A DNA stretch of 64,000 nt from Corallium rubrum (GCA_964035015.1 CAXIUP010000176.1:1146001-1210000), one strand, 5' to 3'. Counted from the stretch's first letter, positions 45,484 to 54,635 are shown. The notes: generated by a model from the letters alone, not told the origin. Numbers and translations are program-made.

Positions 45484-46713
45484 TTATTTTCTGTTTTTCC
45501 AGTAGTCATACAGGAACCACGCCATAGCTATGGCTAAAACCCACAGATTGTTGGCTAACCATGCTATCCCTTTTGCTCCCCAAGTCAGAACCTGTGCTAT
45601 CAGACTGAACAGCGGTGCTAACAAAGGTCCCAAACTCTTACCCAGATTAGCGAGTGCCTTAGCGAAACCACCAACAGCTCTAGCTCCCCCCGAGACAACC
45701 CCCCTAGCGGCAACGACTATTGTGGTTATGATCCCAGCTATGGTGATGGCTATGGCAGACAGGCCAACCATATTTCCCTTAGCCCACTTCTTAAAACGTT
45801 CCAACCTATTCAGGTCATTGTTCTCCACTTCATCCTCTAAGATAGATATAACATCAATGTGTTGGGGGGCGTCACCGATACTAATTCTTAGTGTGTCCGC
45901 CTTCATTTCCGCCACCTCACTGAATTTTTCATACAGCTGCCTCTTACGTGGATCTTCCTCATTAGCCGCTTGTTCTCTGTAGTAGTCGGCTTCTGTTTCA
46001 AGGAGCTCAATCTTTTGTACACCTGTACCCTTTGGTTCGAGCATTCCAATGAATTCTCTTGCTTCCTGCTCAGTTAGGAGTTCTCTAGCCTGTTCCCGTA
46101 AGTCCTCCTCTCTTTCCTCAAGTATTCTCTCACTCTCTGAGCTGACCTGTGAGGTTATGTCGTTCTCGACTTCCTGAGAGGTTGTGGGGTTGTTGTTAGT
46201 CTTTTTAATAGCCCCTGAGAATTTTTTGGAGTGTTCCTTTTCAACCTCCCTTAGCAACTTCTTGAAATTTTCAACGGCTTCCCTATTACTTTTTCCCTCA
46301 TTATACACAAACTCACCCTCCTTACGTTTTATAATTCTTTTATTCTTAAATTTTAATCCGAGAAGACCACCTTTTTTACTATAAACAGGACTAACACCTA
46401 ACAACAATTCACTAGATTTTGCACCATCTGTTTTTTTTACCCTTATTCCAAGCGTATTTCTGATGAGTTCTTTCTTAATCTCTGTAACATGTCTCTCATG
46501 TGCCCTAGAACCACTGTCGAGACTAAAGCTACTGTTGGGACGGCTAGTCTCTTCTGTTACGTGGGTTATACCATCCCCAGCAGACGTCTGACCTATCGTT
46601 ACCGTTCCCTGATCTTCGTCGGTGGGGCTTGTCTCGTCAGTATCTTCTTCTTCCTCTTCCCTCTCCTTTTCCTTGTCGAGATCATTCATTTCAAAGTCCT
46701 CCCCCTCAGCCAT
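45484..46713 (-). CDS. Polinton acidic coiled-coil protein with hydrophobic C-terminus
   Basis: A 409-residue protein. The N-terminus is strongly acidic (runs of Glu/Asp), the middle is charged and probably coiled coil (about 150-290), and the last 90 residues hold several hydrophobic, Gly/Ala-rich stretches, likely membrane segments, ending in YWKNRK. It lies between the penton candidate and the major capsid gene. A virion membrane or internal protein is a fair guess from position; the family is not recognised. Confidence 0.6.
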   Translation of the reverse strand: MAEGEDFEMNDLDKEKEREEEEEDTDETSPTDEDQGTVTIGQTSAGDGITHVTEETSRPNSSFSLDSGSRAHERHVTEIKKELIRNTLGIRVKKTDGAKSSELLLGVSPVYSKKGGLLGLKFKNKRIIKRKEGEFVYNEGKSNREAVENFKKLLREVEKEHSKKFSGAIKKTNNNPTTSQEVENDITSQVSSESERILEEREEDLREQARELLTEQEAREFIGMLEPKGTGVQKIELLETEADYYREQAANEEDPRKRQLYEKFSEVAEMKADTLRISIGDAPQHIDVISILEDEVENNDLNRLERFKKWAKGNMVGLSAIAITIAGIITTIVVAARGVVSGGARAVGGFAKALANLGKSLGPLLAPLFSLIAQVLTWGAKGIAWLANNLWVLAIAMAWFLYDYWKNRK

Positions 46714-46719
46714 TATATA

Positions 46720-47424
46720 CTAACCTATGTACAGCTCAAGCAGGACAGCTCCAATCCCAGTCGGCCGACCTACTGAATGATCATTATTCCCACGAACCCT
46801 AAAGGTCATCTTACCATAAACACCCTTACGGATCTCAGCTTTCGACTCAACGTCTGTATAATGCTGTACACTCCCTTTCAGGCTCGGCTCAGAGGTTATC
46901 GGAAGAGTACCAATCAGATCACTCCTCCTCCCATTGTCTAGACTTTTCTCACTCTCAACAGCGTCACACGAAATCCTAACATACCTCAACCCTCTATTGA
47001 TGTCCACCTGATTCGGACTATTCGTCCACCCACCACCACCAACATCTATCACATCATCCTCACCAAAACCCAAAAGGGGACCCATCTTCCCAAGCTTCAG
47101 CTTTTCAGACGTTTTCACCTTAGAAGTTCCGTTGTAAACATTCTTTCCGAACTCAACCACCCCACTGTGGGTCCCGGCCAAACCCTTAACGAACGTTTCC
47201 AACGCGTCAAAGTCGAAATAACCTTCAGGAGCGGATGCCTCCTTACCATCAAACGACACCGAATCGTTCAGACCTGACACCACATTGTTATAGTTCCAGT
47301 ATACCGTCGCTTTCTTCAGCATCACCTGTGGTCTTGGACCTGCCACCATGATAGGTTGTTCGAAGTAGACAGTCTTCTCACCGTTTTCAATGAATAATGT
47401 TAACCTCATTACCCGGGTATACAT
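46720..47424 (-). CDS. Polinton penton/minor capsid candidate
   Basis: A 234-residue beta-rich protein. If begun at the second in-frame ATG (MRLTLFIENGE) it is 229 residues. It contains short strands separated by Gly/Asn/Asp turns and ends in GIGAVLLELYIG. Size, position between integrase and capsid genes and strand pattern fit the penton (single jelly-roll) protein of Polintons. There is no catalytic motif. The assignment is inference from context. Confidence 0.5.
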   Translation of the reverse strand: MYTRVMRLTLFIENGEKTVYFEQPIMVAGPRPQVMLKKATVYWNYNNVVSGLNDSVSFDGKEASAPEGYFDFDALETFVKGLAGTHSGVVEFGKNVYNGTSKVKTSEKLKLGKMGPLLGFGEDDVIDVGGGGWTNSPNQVDINRGLRYVRISCDAVESEKSLDNGRRSDLIGTLPITSEPSLKGSVQHYTDVESKAEIRKGVYGKMTFRVRGNNDHSVGRPTGIGAVLLELYIG

Positions 47425-48521
47425 TAACCCAGGTTTTGTACGTCACTCTCAGGTATCCATGAGTTGTGCTTATCACCATAACCCAACCACTTGACCAGCA
47501 CCATCTTCCTCCCACCAACTCTCTTCCTCCTCAACACCTTCTCAACCCTATAAACGTCATCCTTCTTATCCACCGGCGACAACTCCTCCTCATAAAACTT
47601 TCCGATAATCGGCTCACCCTCAGCGTCCTCAATCTCGTAAACGTTCGGATCACCACGGATGACCTTCACTATCCTAAAGATCTCCTCAGTGAAGTTAGCC
47701 TCATAACCCTTTGTAAACGTGCTCTTGTACTTTGACACCCTTATAGTGTCTCCAACCCGGAACTTGGGTAAGGGGTGATCACCAAAGTGATGACCGAACA
47801 ACGTATTCCAGACCTGATTCTCGTTTGACTTACTCACATCCTTAGGCTTCAACATAACGACACTGTGTTTTGTGTTGTTATAACCCTCAACGAGATCACC
47901 CAAAACATCAATCCACCTATAAGTCCCCTTGGTGTAGAAATACTTCCACATAGCAGTCTTAAGTGTTCTGTTGAACCGCTCGACGACCGCTGCTTTCTTG
48001 TCTGAAAACGTACTGAAGTACTCAACACCACGTTCCTTCAGTAGACCTTTCACACCAACGTTGTAAAACTCCTTTCCGTCGTCGAACTGAGCCAGGTCGG
48101 GGTAGCCACCAAAGCGGTCTTTGAACTGTTCCAACAGCTTATCCACAGCCCCAGTCATGTTTTCCGTGTCCTTCCTGTAAACGGGAACGGCGAAAGCATA
48201 CCGACTCATAATCTCAACAGCTGTCAAAATCCAGTAATACCCCTTATTCTGGTTCTTATACTTCCCCATATCAGCCAGGTCCATCTGTATCTGTTCACCA
48301 AGGTGGCTGACGAACGTCTGTCTGAACTTATGTTTCCTCACAACCGGCCTATACCTCGTGTACGTGTCCTGTGTTTTCAACCAGTCCCTTACTGCCTTCC
48401 TACTCACATCAAGACCTTCCCCCAATGCCTTCTGGTACAACCGTTCAGCTGACTGATATCCTGTTTTCGGATTATACCATATATCTCTCAGTTCCTGTTC
48501 CAGCCCAACCCCAGCGTCCAT
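47424..48521 (-). CDS. INT: Polinton integrase with C-terminal chromodomain
   Basis: A retroviral-type integrase that inserts the element and makes the 6-bp duplication. The RNase H-fold core shows QMDLADM (first Asp), FDDGKEF (second Asp) and VVERFNRTLK (Glu), with 33 residues between the last two. An SH3-like DNA-binding region follows, then a chromodomain near the end (YRVEKVLRRKR ... VLVKWLGYGDKHNSWIPES), which may direct insertion to marked chromatin. I prefer the start at 48521 (MDAGVGLEQEL), giving 365 residues and a 19-bp divergent gap to the next gene; an earlier ATG at 48569 would overlap it. Confidence 0.92.
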   Translation of the reverse strand: MDAGVGLEQELRDIWYNPKTGYQSAERLYQKALGEGLDVSRKAVRDWLKTQDTYTRYRPVVRKHKFRQTFVSHLGEQIQMDLADMGKYKNQNKGYYWILTAVEIMSRYAFAVPVYRKDTENMTGAVDKLLEQFKDRFGGYPDLAQFDDGKEFYNVGVKGLLKERGVEYFSTFSDKKAAVVERFNRTLKTAMWKYFYTKGTYRWIDVLGDLVEGYNNTKHSVVMLKPKDVSKSNENQVWNTLFGHHFGDHPLPKFRVGDTIRVSKYKSTFTKGYEANFTEEIFRIVKVIRGDPNVYEIEDAEGEPIIGKFYEEELSPVDKKDDVYRVEKVLRRKRVGGRKMVLVKWLGYGDKHNSWIPESDVQNLG

Positions 48522-48540
48522 ATAACCTAACCTATGATAT

Positions 48541-49962
48541 ATGGATAAGACCCTGAGGGAGTTCTTCACAAAATACCCATACGCCGATAGAACTAAGTTT
48601 ATAACTGATTCAATCTTCGGTCAGTCAGAACCTGGTGTGTTCTTCGGACCTGTCGGTGACTCATACATCTACACTGGTGACGCGGAGTTTAAGAACAACA
48701 AAGACTACACCAAGTACTTAACAATAAATAAACCACCGCCCAGATTTCCGAAGGCGTGGCTTGGTGGTGGCCACGTTCAGACACTTTCAAAGGGGAAGCG
48801 ACACAGATCAATGTATAAAACACATGGGTCATATTATTACTATGATAATTTTCCAGCGGAATACGTTCTGAATTATCCAGTCAATAAATTCAGGGTTTAT
48901 GTGAATGAGACAGAGTATTTTCAGAGTGACCTCCCACAGTTAGATATAAAAACTTCCTCATACTCTAAATGGGACCTAAAAGAGAAATATTACCAAGCGC
49001 TTGTGGGGACGTACATCGCTACATATGCTTCTGGGGTGTCGTTACTTCATCTAACACCCAGTGATGACGTTCCACCGGTAGTTACATCACTTTTGAGATT
49101 TCATCTGTATTTCACAATAAGAAGAATTATGAGAGAATTTGATGTGAAATCAGACTCAGAAATAAGTGACATTATGAGAGAATATGGTGTAACATTCTTG
49201 ATGGAAAACGATAAGGCACCGAGATGGACGTGGCAGGAGGTAGAACACACGGAAGACCCCGAGCACTCAGTAACAAAATGGAAAGGAACCAGGAGGTTAA
49301 GAGATGTTAGTGGAGATTTTAAGAAATTCATACCAAAGACGGGTGATGGTTTAACCTCAAATGGTCTCCTACTCCTGAATCAGAGCATAGAGGCGTTTAT
49401 TTATTCCATTCTTGGTGCTCAGGCAAAGACAAAACAAAGTATATATGGAGATAGGGCGAGTGCATTGGAGACCCAGAAAGTGTTTAGGCAACTGGTTGAG
49501 GATAGTATTATCAACTACAACACGGCTACATGGATAAACAATATGAATAGAGCGGTGACAGACACGAATGTCGTCCTAAATCTAGCAGTCTCACCAAGTC
49601 TTTGGCTGTTACCATCCAACCTTATAATTCTTAAAAATCCGATTGCTGGCTACAACAACAAACTACAAGTTGCAAATGACAGTATGAAATTTGGTGTGAA
49701 CCATGGTATTAATTACTTCACGGCTCACATCAATCCAGACCCCAAAAAAACTCATCAGGATGGTGGAAATCATCTTGATTCACTAGACAACACCCGACCC
49801 CTGGAGCCCACACCAACCGACCGAAGTCTAGAGACAGCCACACCAACCCCAAAGAGGGCACAACGCCCCGCCGGTCAGGACGGGGGACCAGACAATGAGT
49901 TGGGAATCCTACTAGTCCTAACAGCTGTGTCTGGGTATCTGTTCAGTAAATACGTCCTATAG
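48541..49962 (+). CDS. Polinton protein with C-terminal membrane anchor, function unknown
   Basis: A 473-residue protein divergent from the integrase. It has a Tyr/Asp-rich N-terminal half, a helical middle (about 150-330), a Pro/Thr-rich low-complexity linker and a last hydrophobic segment (LGILLVLTAVSGYLFSKYVL). That C-terminal tail resembles the tail of the protein at 54661-55080. It may be a virion or membrane-anchored protein. The family is not recognised. Confidence 0.65.
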   Translation: MDKTLREFFTKYPYADRTKFITDSIFGQSEPGVFFGPVGDSYIYTGDAEFKNNKDYTKYLTINKPPPRFPKAWLGGGHVQTLSKGKRHRSMYKTHGSYYYYDNFPAEYVLNYPVNKFRVYVNETEYFQSDLPQLDIKTSSYSKWDLKEKYYQALVGTYIATYASGVSLLHLTPSDDVPPVVTSLLRFHLYFTIRRIMREFDVKSDSEISDIMREYGVTFLMENDKAPRWTWQEVEHTEDPEHSVTKWKGTRRLRDVSGDFKKFIPKTGDGLTSNGLLLLNQSIEAFIYSILGAQAKTKQSIYGDRASALETQKVFRQLVEDSIINYNTATWINNMNRAVTDTNVVLNLAVSPSLWLLPSNLIILKNPIAGYNNKLQVANDSMKFGVNHGINYFTAHINPDPKKTHQDGGNHLDSLDNTRPLEPTPTDRSLETATPTPKRAQRPAGQDGGPDNELGILLVLTAVSGYLFSKYVL

Positions 49963-49965
49963 TAT

Positions 49966-50751
49966 ATGAGTCTGTTTTATGGTTACAACAGACTGGACAC
50001 AGTGACTGATGAACATCTCAGCGACAGGTTGAGAGAAGTCCTTAACACGAAGCCCGACTACAAGGTCATCTTTGACCTGAACGTAACCAGATCCAGTAAG
50101 AACGCAGTCTCCAGACTCCATTTTGTTGACTACATAGAAGACAGGGACGGTGAGACCGACTCGGCCATGTTTTGGAGACCCCCTAGTATCAACCCACAGC
50201 TGAACACCGCCGGTGACCACCACTTCCTTTACCCTGAGTCCTCAATAAGAACAGCCTTTCAGGCTAACGTGCCCAGATTCATGGGCACCGATGTTTCAGT
50301 CTTTGTCGTGGTAAAGAGGAACAGTGTGAGATCGGCGTCGGGTGCCTGGGAAACAATTGTTTCCAATGCCAACGTTAACGATGGTAGAAGCCTTCGGTTT
50401 AAAGCTGGGGTGAGTAATAGACTGGTTTTCGGTGGGATGACACCGACTAGGTTTCGTGAGTGTACGATTCCGGCGAAGTTCATTGGGAAGAGGATTCTGA
50501 TATCTGCCCACTGGCTATCTGGAATTAGGGTGTCACACGTCAGGATAAACGGTGAGATATTAAGGGACTCATACACTATGTGTGACATCGGACAGTTGGG
50601 AACACCCTACCTGAGTGTTCTCGGGGTAAACAGCTTAAAAAGTTTTTATTCAGACATCAACCTCTACGATATGAGGGTTGTGGGGGGTCGCCTAGGGGAA
50701 CCTGAGATCGGAAGGATTTGTAAGGAGGTTATGGCTGAGTACGGTCTGTAG
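49966..50751 (+). CDS. Polinton lectin-like protein, copy 1
   Basis: A 261-residue protein whose second half has the look of a concanavalin A/LamG-type lectin fold: beta strands with VFVVVKR, LISAHWLSG and YSDINLYDMRVV, followed by GRLGEPEIGRICKEVMAEYGL, the typical closing helix after the last strands. Such folds bind glycans or surfaces, so a capsid attachment role is possible. It has a close paralogue immediately downstream. A TATAGTAT stretch lies directly before the ATG. Confidence 0.55.
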   Translation: MSLFYGYNRLDTVTDEHLSDRLREVLNTKPDYKVIFDLNVTRSSKNAVSRLHFVDYIEDRDGETDSAMFWRPPSINPQLNTAGDHHFLYPESSIRTAFQANVPRFMGTDVSVFVVVKRNSVRSASGAWETIVSNANVNDGRSLRFKAGVSNRLVFGGMTPTRFRECTIPAKFIGKRILISAHWLSGIRVSHVRINGEILRDSYTMCDIGQLGTPYLSVLGVNSLKSFYSDINLYDMRVVGGRLGEPEIGRICKEVMAEYGL

Positions 50752-50779
50752 TCGCGTCTGGGTATCTGCTCTATAGTAT

Positions 50780-51565
50780 ATGAGTCTGTTTTATGGTTAC
50801 AGCAGACCAATCACTAATAAACAACTCAACGACAGACTGAAATCTCACATAAAGACCCGTGACAGTAGAGTTATCTTCGATCTGAACGTAACCAGGGCCA
50901 GTAAGAACGCGGTTTCCAAACTCCCTCCCTTTGTTGATTACATAGAAGACAGGGACGGTGAGACTAGGATCAACTCAGCCATGTTTTGGAGACCTCCCAG
51001 TGTCAACCCACAGCTTAACACTGCTGGCGACCACCACTTCCTTCACCCTGAGTACTTAATAAGAACAGGCTTCCACGTTAGCATACCCAGATTTATGTTC
51101 ACCGATGTTTCGGTTTTCGTCGTGGTGAAGAGGAATAGTGTGAGATCGGCGTCGGGTACCTGGGAAATGATTGTTTCCAACAATGACAACAGCCTCGGTA
51201 AGAGCATTGGGTTTAAAGCTGGGGTGAATGACAAACTGTTTATAGATGGGTCGTCACCACATAGGATTCATGAGTGTACAATTCCGGCGAAGTTCATTGG
51301 AAAGAAGGTTCTGATATCTGCCCACTGGCTATCCGGAGTTAGAGTGTCACACGTTAGGATAAATGGTGAAATCCTAAGGGACTCATTTTTTATCAGTAAC
51401 ATCGATCAGATAGGGACGTCTTATATGGATGTCTTCGGGCTAAACAGTTTTAAGAAGTATTATTCAGACATCAACTTCTACGGTATGAAGATCGTAGAGG
51501 GTCGTCTGGGGGATCCTGAGATTGAGAAGATTTGTAACAGGACCATGGTTGAATATGACCTGTAA
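50780..51565 (+). CDS. Polinton lectin-like protein, copy 2
   Basis: It is also 261 residues and closely similar to copy 1 through the whole length, with the same order of motifs (VFVVVKRNSVRSASG, ISAHWLSGVRVSHVRINGEI, GRLGDPEIEKICN). The two genes and their upstream TATAGTAT stretches form a tandem duplication. The middle third differs most, which would fit divergence in binding specificity; that is inference. Confidence 0.55.
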   Translation: MSLFYGYSRPITNKQLNDRLKSHIKTRDSRVIFDLNVTRASKNAVSKLPPFVDYIEDRDGETRINSAMFWRPPSVNPQLNTAGDHHFLHPEYLIRTGFHVSIPRFMFTDVSVFVVVKRNSVRSASGTWEMIVSNNDNSLGKSIGFKAGVNDKLFIDGSSPHRIHECTIPAKFIGKKVLISAHWLSGVRVSHVRINGEILRDSFFISNIDQIGTSYMDVFGLNSFKKYYSDINFYGMKIVEGRLGDPEIEKICNRTMVEYDL

Positions 51566-51570
51566 TTAGA

Positions 51571-52092
51571 ATGGGGAGAAAGAGGAAAAGCGTCGTTAGC
51601 TTCAACCACATTGGTAAAAACCTCCAGTCGGCTGAAGTGGACAAACTAACCCGACTCTATTCGTATTATCATAGGTTAGCGACTTGTTACAAGTGGAAAC
51701 ACACCCGACTGAAGAGACTGAAGAAGATCCTCGAGACGGTCTCTATTGGGCTGACCGTGGTTGGGGGAATAGCCGGTGGTGTTACAGCTAAGCCACTGAT
51801 CCTCGGAACCATAGCCAGTCCTGGCGTTTTGATTCAGGGGTATGTGACCAAGTCGGGGATGCCTGGTAGGCTGGAGAACTGTAAATTCGCTCACGTTAGC
51901 TATCACAAGGTCCTGACACAAATCAGAAGCTTCCTACGTGGGGTCCAGTACGACGAGAGTGTCTTCCTATCCGATGTCCGTGTACTCGACGACATTGTGA
52001 CTGAGGTCTGTCCACATTTCGACAGTATGATCACACGGTACCATAGGACTTACGACTCAGCTGAGCCTTCCGGACCTGGCGGACCTGACTGA
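51571..52092 (+). CDS. Polinton small helical membrane protein
   Basis: A 173-residue protein with a basic N-terminus (MGRKRKS), a helical segment rich in Tyr and Lys, one or two hydrophobic stretches (TVVGGIAGGVTAKPLILGTI) and a Pro/Gly-rich tail. It starts 6 bp after the previous gene. Part of the gene is repeated at 52321-52480. No family was recognised. Confidence 0.55.
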   Translation: MGRKRKSVVSFNHIGKNLQSAEVDKLTRLYSYYHRLATCYKWKHTRLKRLKKILETVSIGLTVVGGIAGGVTAKPLILGTIASPGVLIQGYVTKSGMPGRLENCKFAHVSYHKVLTQIRSFLRGVQYDESVFLSDVRVLDDIVTEVCPHFDSMITRYHRTYDSAEPSGPGGPD

Positions 52093-52480
52093 CGATCTCT
52101 GGTATGTAGACGTCTCGGTCATCCACACGAGCCATCCAACCGTGAAACCTGCTAGGGGTCCTATTGAGAGCATCGACCACCTCCGACTCATCCGGACCGA
52201 AGTCTTCCCAGTCGAGACCAATCACCCTAGTCCCCTTCTTCCAAACCATCACAACCGTCTCTTCCGTATACCTTTGTATCTGCTCTAGGTAATCCTTAGT
52301 AACACCGGCTTCACATTTCCGACCTGTTACAAGTGGGAACACACCCGACTGAGGAGACTGAAGATGATCCCCGAGACGGTCTCTGTTGGACTGACTGTGG
52401 TTGGGGAGATATTCGGTAGTGTTACAGCTAACCCACTGATCCTCGGAACCATAACCAGTCCTGGCGTCCTGGACCCACGA
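52093..52480. repeat. Partial internal duplication in the Polinton
   Basis: 52093-52318 (- strand sense) repeats the C-terminal coding part of the deoxynucleoside kinase gene, and 52321-52480 (+ strand sense) repeats part of the preceding helical protein gene. The period is about 640 bp for the latter. So a segment spanning the convergent ends of the two genes was copied in tandem, and the copies are now incomplete. Confidence 0.75.
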
Positions 52481-53199
52481 TTCAGCTGATCCTGCCGGGC
52501 CTCGCTAACGGTTCTGACGATCTCTGGTATGTAAACATCTCGACCGTTCACACGAGCCATCCAACCGTGAAATCCGCTAGGGATCTCACTGAGGGTACCG
52601 ACCACCTCAGACTCATCCGGACCGAAGTCTTCCCAGTCAAGGGTGATCACCTTAGTCCCCACAGAGGCTATGTCCTCAGCCATCTCCTCCATATACCTCT
52701 CCACACACCTGAGGTAATCCTTAGTCACACCAGCTTCACATTCCCGACCTCTCCCAAGCATCCGGTCGTGGCAGGTGTCAACCGAGGCCTTTAGGAATAG
52801 TAGGGCATCAGGGGTTGGGAGCAGATTGTTTAGTGAGTGGAAGACCTGGGAATACTCAGAGAACTGTTCGTCAGTTATCCACCCATTACGCCAACAGTTC
52901 TTAGTAAAAACCATACAGCTGTGATGTGTTCGCTCTACGATCACATTCCTCCCTTCGTTGATTAACTCCAGAGCCTCTAGGTAGGTGTCGACCCTCTCAC
53001 CGAGGAACCAGGTCTCCATCTCATACGCCCACCTCCCAGGGTCGGCGTAAAACCTTTCGAGGTATGGATTGTCGTAAACTGGCTCCTCAGCAAGGTAATA
53101 ACCATTTCTTTCAGCGAATGGTCTCACGAACGTTGTCTTTCCCACACCGATGTTTCCGTCGAGGGTGATCAGCCGAGCACCGAGCTTTGTCTCAGTCAT
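52327..53199 (-). CDS. Deoxynucleoside kinase-like protein carried by the Polinton
   Basis: A 290-residue protein with the dNK/thymidine kinase-2 type motifs: P-loop GNIGVGKTT (residues 15-23), EEPV with downstream aromatic residues, VERTHHS (the catalytic Glu-Arg region) and RMLGRGRE (the lid arginines). It would phosphorylate deoxynucleosides to feed DNA synthesis. The last 45-odd residues read into duplicated sequence and are probably not original. The gene is on the - strand among + strand genes. This enzyme is not part of the usual Polinton set, so capture from a host or virus is likely. Confidence 0.75.
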   Translation of the reverse strand: MTETKLGARLITLDGNIGVGKTTFVRPFAERNGYYLAEEPVYDNPYLERFYADPGRWAYEMETWFLGERVDTYLEALELINEGRNVIVERTHHSCMVFTKNCWRNGWITDEQFSEYSQVFHSLNNLLPTPDALLFLKASVDTCHDRMLGRGRECEAGVTKDYLRCVERYMEEMAEDIASVGTKVITLDWEDFGPDESEVVGTLSEIPSGFHGWMARVNGRDVYIPEIVRTVSEARQDQLNRGSRTPGLVMVPRISGLAVTLPNISPTTVSPTETVSGIIFSLLSRVCSHL

Positions 53200-53244
53200 T
53201 ATACCTCAGGTATACGGTACGACTTTAAACCTCCTGTATTTTAT

Positions 53245-53565
53245 ATGAAGATTCCAAAGAGACTTAGACGACCCATACTGACCGTCTTCCACATCCTCAG
53301 AAGAGCTATCGGGGTGATGAGACATTGTGTTAGAAGAAACCGTAGAGGAGAGTACTACGTGACTGAGTCTGTTGTTGTCTGGCCGACGGTCTTAGAAACC
53401 CCAGCCGATGACCTCACAGACTTCCCACAAGCAGCCTCAGAGATCCTTACGGATGGTCTCACAGACTTCCCAGAGACGACCTCAGAGATCCCAGCCGACG
53501 GTCTCACAGATTCCCCAGAAACGACCTCAGAGATTCCTACAGATGACCTCACAGATGAAACATAG
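53245..53565 (+). CDS. Small basic protein with acidic 15-residue repeats (Polinton)
   Basis: A 106-residue protein. The first 40 residues are very basic (KRLRRP, RRNRRGEYY). The rest is a 15-residue repeat of the form DGLTDFPETTSEIPA in about 3.5 copies, encoded by a 45-bp minisatellite. A basic DNA-binding head with an acidic tail is conceivable for a virion core protein, but nothing identifies it. Confidence 0.55.
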   Translation: MKIPKRLRRPILTVFHILRRAIGVMRHCVRRNRRGEYYVTESVVVWPTVLETPADDLTDFPQAASEILTDGLTDFPETTSEIPADGLTDSPETTSEIPTDDLTDET

Positions 53566-53579
53566 ATTAGTGTATATAG

Positions 53580-53963
53580 ATGGCTGACGAGTCTGAGAAA
53601 ACCTTAGAAGTCCCTAAGGTGACATCAGTGGTCAAGACGGAAAGAGTCAAGGATCCGAAACGGGTGGAGGCTGGTAAACGACTGGCTCAGATATCAAAGG
53701 CAGCCAAGGAGAGGAAAGCCAGAGAGCGGTTGGCGGCTGAGATTGGTTCTGGAGTTGGTGGTGGTCGATCAGCTTATTATGGTTACATCATCGGAACCGT
53801 TGGGTTGGTTATCGGTGGGGCTTCACTCTATTACACTATGAGGCAGGAGAAAAGGGAGGTTCAGAGACTGAAAACCATTGATGAGGAGAAGGTAATGGAA
53901 GGAACTGTCGAGTCACAGAACCCCGTTCAGACCCCTCCGGTTTTAGACACCTTTGATGAGTGA
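53580..53963 (+). CDS. Small single-pass membrane protein (Polinton)
   Basis: A 127-residue protein with a Lys/Arg-rich N-terminal half, one membrane segment (YYGYIIGTVGLVIGGASLYY, about residues 66-85) and a charged tail. It starts 15 bp after the previous stop, with GTGTATAG just before the ATG. Function unknown. Confidence 0.6.
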   Translation: MADESEKTLEVPKVTSVVKTERVKDPKRVEAGKRLAQISKAAKERKARERLAAEIGSGVGGGRSAYYGYIIGTVGLVIGGASLYYTMRQEKREVQRLKTIDEEKVMEGTVESQNPVQTPPVLDTFDE

Positions 53964-53981
53964 AATATGTGTTAGTGTATA

Positions 53982-54215
53982 ATGACCGACCGAAAAGAAC
54001 TGATGAACGAGCTCTACGACGCCCTCCTGATTACGGGTGGAGCTGTGGCGGTCTCCATGGCTTCGAGGAAGATCCTGAAAGAACCTTTGGGCACTCCTGA
54101 GTCTATAAAGGGTACTGTTAGGCTGGCTCTAGCCGTTGGAATTAGTACAATTGTGGTTGGATACGCCCAGTCGAAGGGGTACCTGCCGGTTGACCCTTTT
54201 TCGGAGCCTAAGTAG
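53982..54215 (+). CDS. Very small protein with two hydrophobic segments (Polinton)
   Basis: A 77-residue protein with two hydrophobic stretches (ALLITGGAVAVSMAS and LALAVGISTIVVGYAQ) and a short Pro-rich end. It is preceded by TTAGTGTATA and starts 19 bp after the previous gene. It is part of the row of small + strand genes. Confidence 0.5.
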   Translation: MTDRKELMNELYDALLITGGAVAVSMASRKILKEPLGTPESIKGTVRLALAVGISTIVVGYAQSKGYLPVDPFSEPK

Positions 54216-54245
54216 CCTAAGGGGGTTCCGTATCCGGTGGTTATT

Positions 54246-54635
54246 ATGAGCGTGGAGGTTGAAACACGTTGGCTGCCCCCTATGTCCAGAGGAGAGAGGA
54301 ATGTGTGGGATGCTTTACGCGCTATTGGGATTGAGGCGGTTAGGGAGAAGACTTTTAATGGGCTAGTGGGGTTGGGTGGTGGCCTTTTGAGGTATGACTT
54401 CGCTGAGAGGCTCAGCGATGGTACTTTCTTACTGATTGAGTATGATGGTGAACAACATTTTGGCCCTTCCACTTGGTCTGGTAAGTTTACTCAGGAAGAG
54501 GCAGAAAGACGTTTTAGGGTACAGAAGATACACGATCGGATGAAAGACGAGTACGCCAAGGACAACGGTCATTACCTAATCAGGATTCCGTATTGGGAAA
54601 GACGTAACATCCGTTCCATTATCGGATCTTTGTAA
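54246..54635 (+). CDS. PD-(D/E)XK-type nuclease, very-short-patch-like (Polinton)
   Basis: About 129 residues from the ATG at 54246. It shows the restriction-like nuclease pattern LRYDFAE...LLIEYDGEQHF, then RRFRVQKIHDRMKDEYAKDNG and YLIRIPYWE. The Asp in RYDF, the Glu in IEYDGEQH and the following Gln-His are the likely metal-binding residues, as in Vsr-like nucleases found in large DNA viruses. It could act in replication, repair or resolution of ends. It is not part of the usual Polinton set. Confidence 0.7.
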   Translation: MSVEVETRWLPPMSRGERNVWDALRAIGIEAVREKTFNGLVGLGGGLLRYDFAERLSDGTFLLIEYDGEQHFGPSTWSGKFTQEEAERRFRVQKIHDRMKDEYAKDNGHYLIRIPYWERRNIRSIIGSL

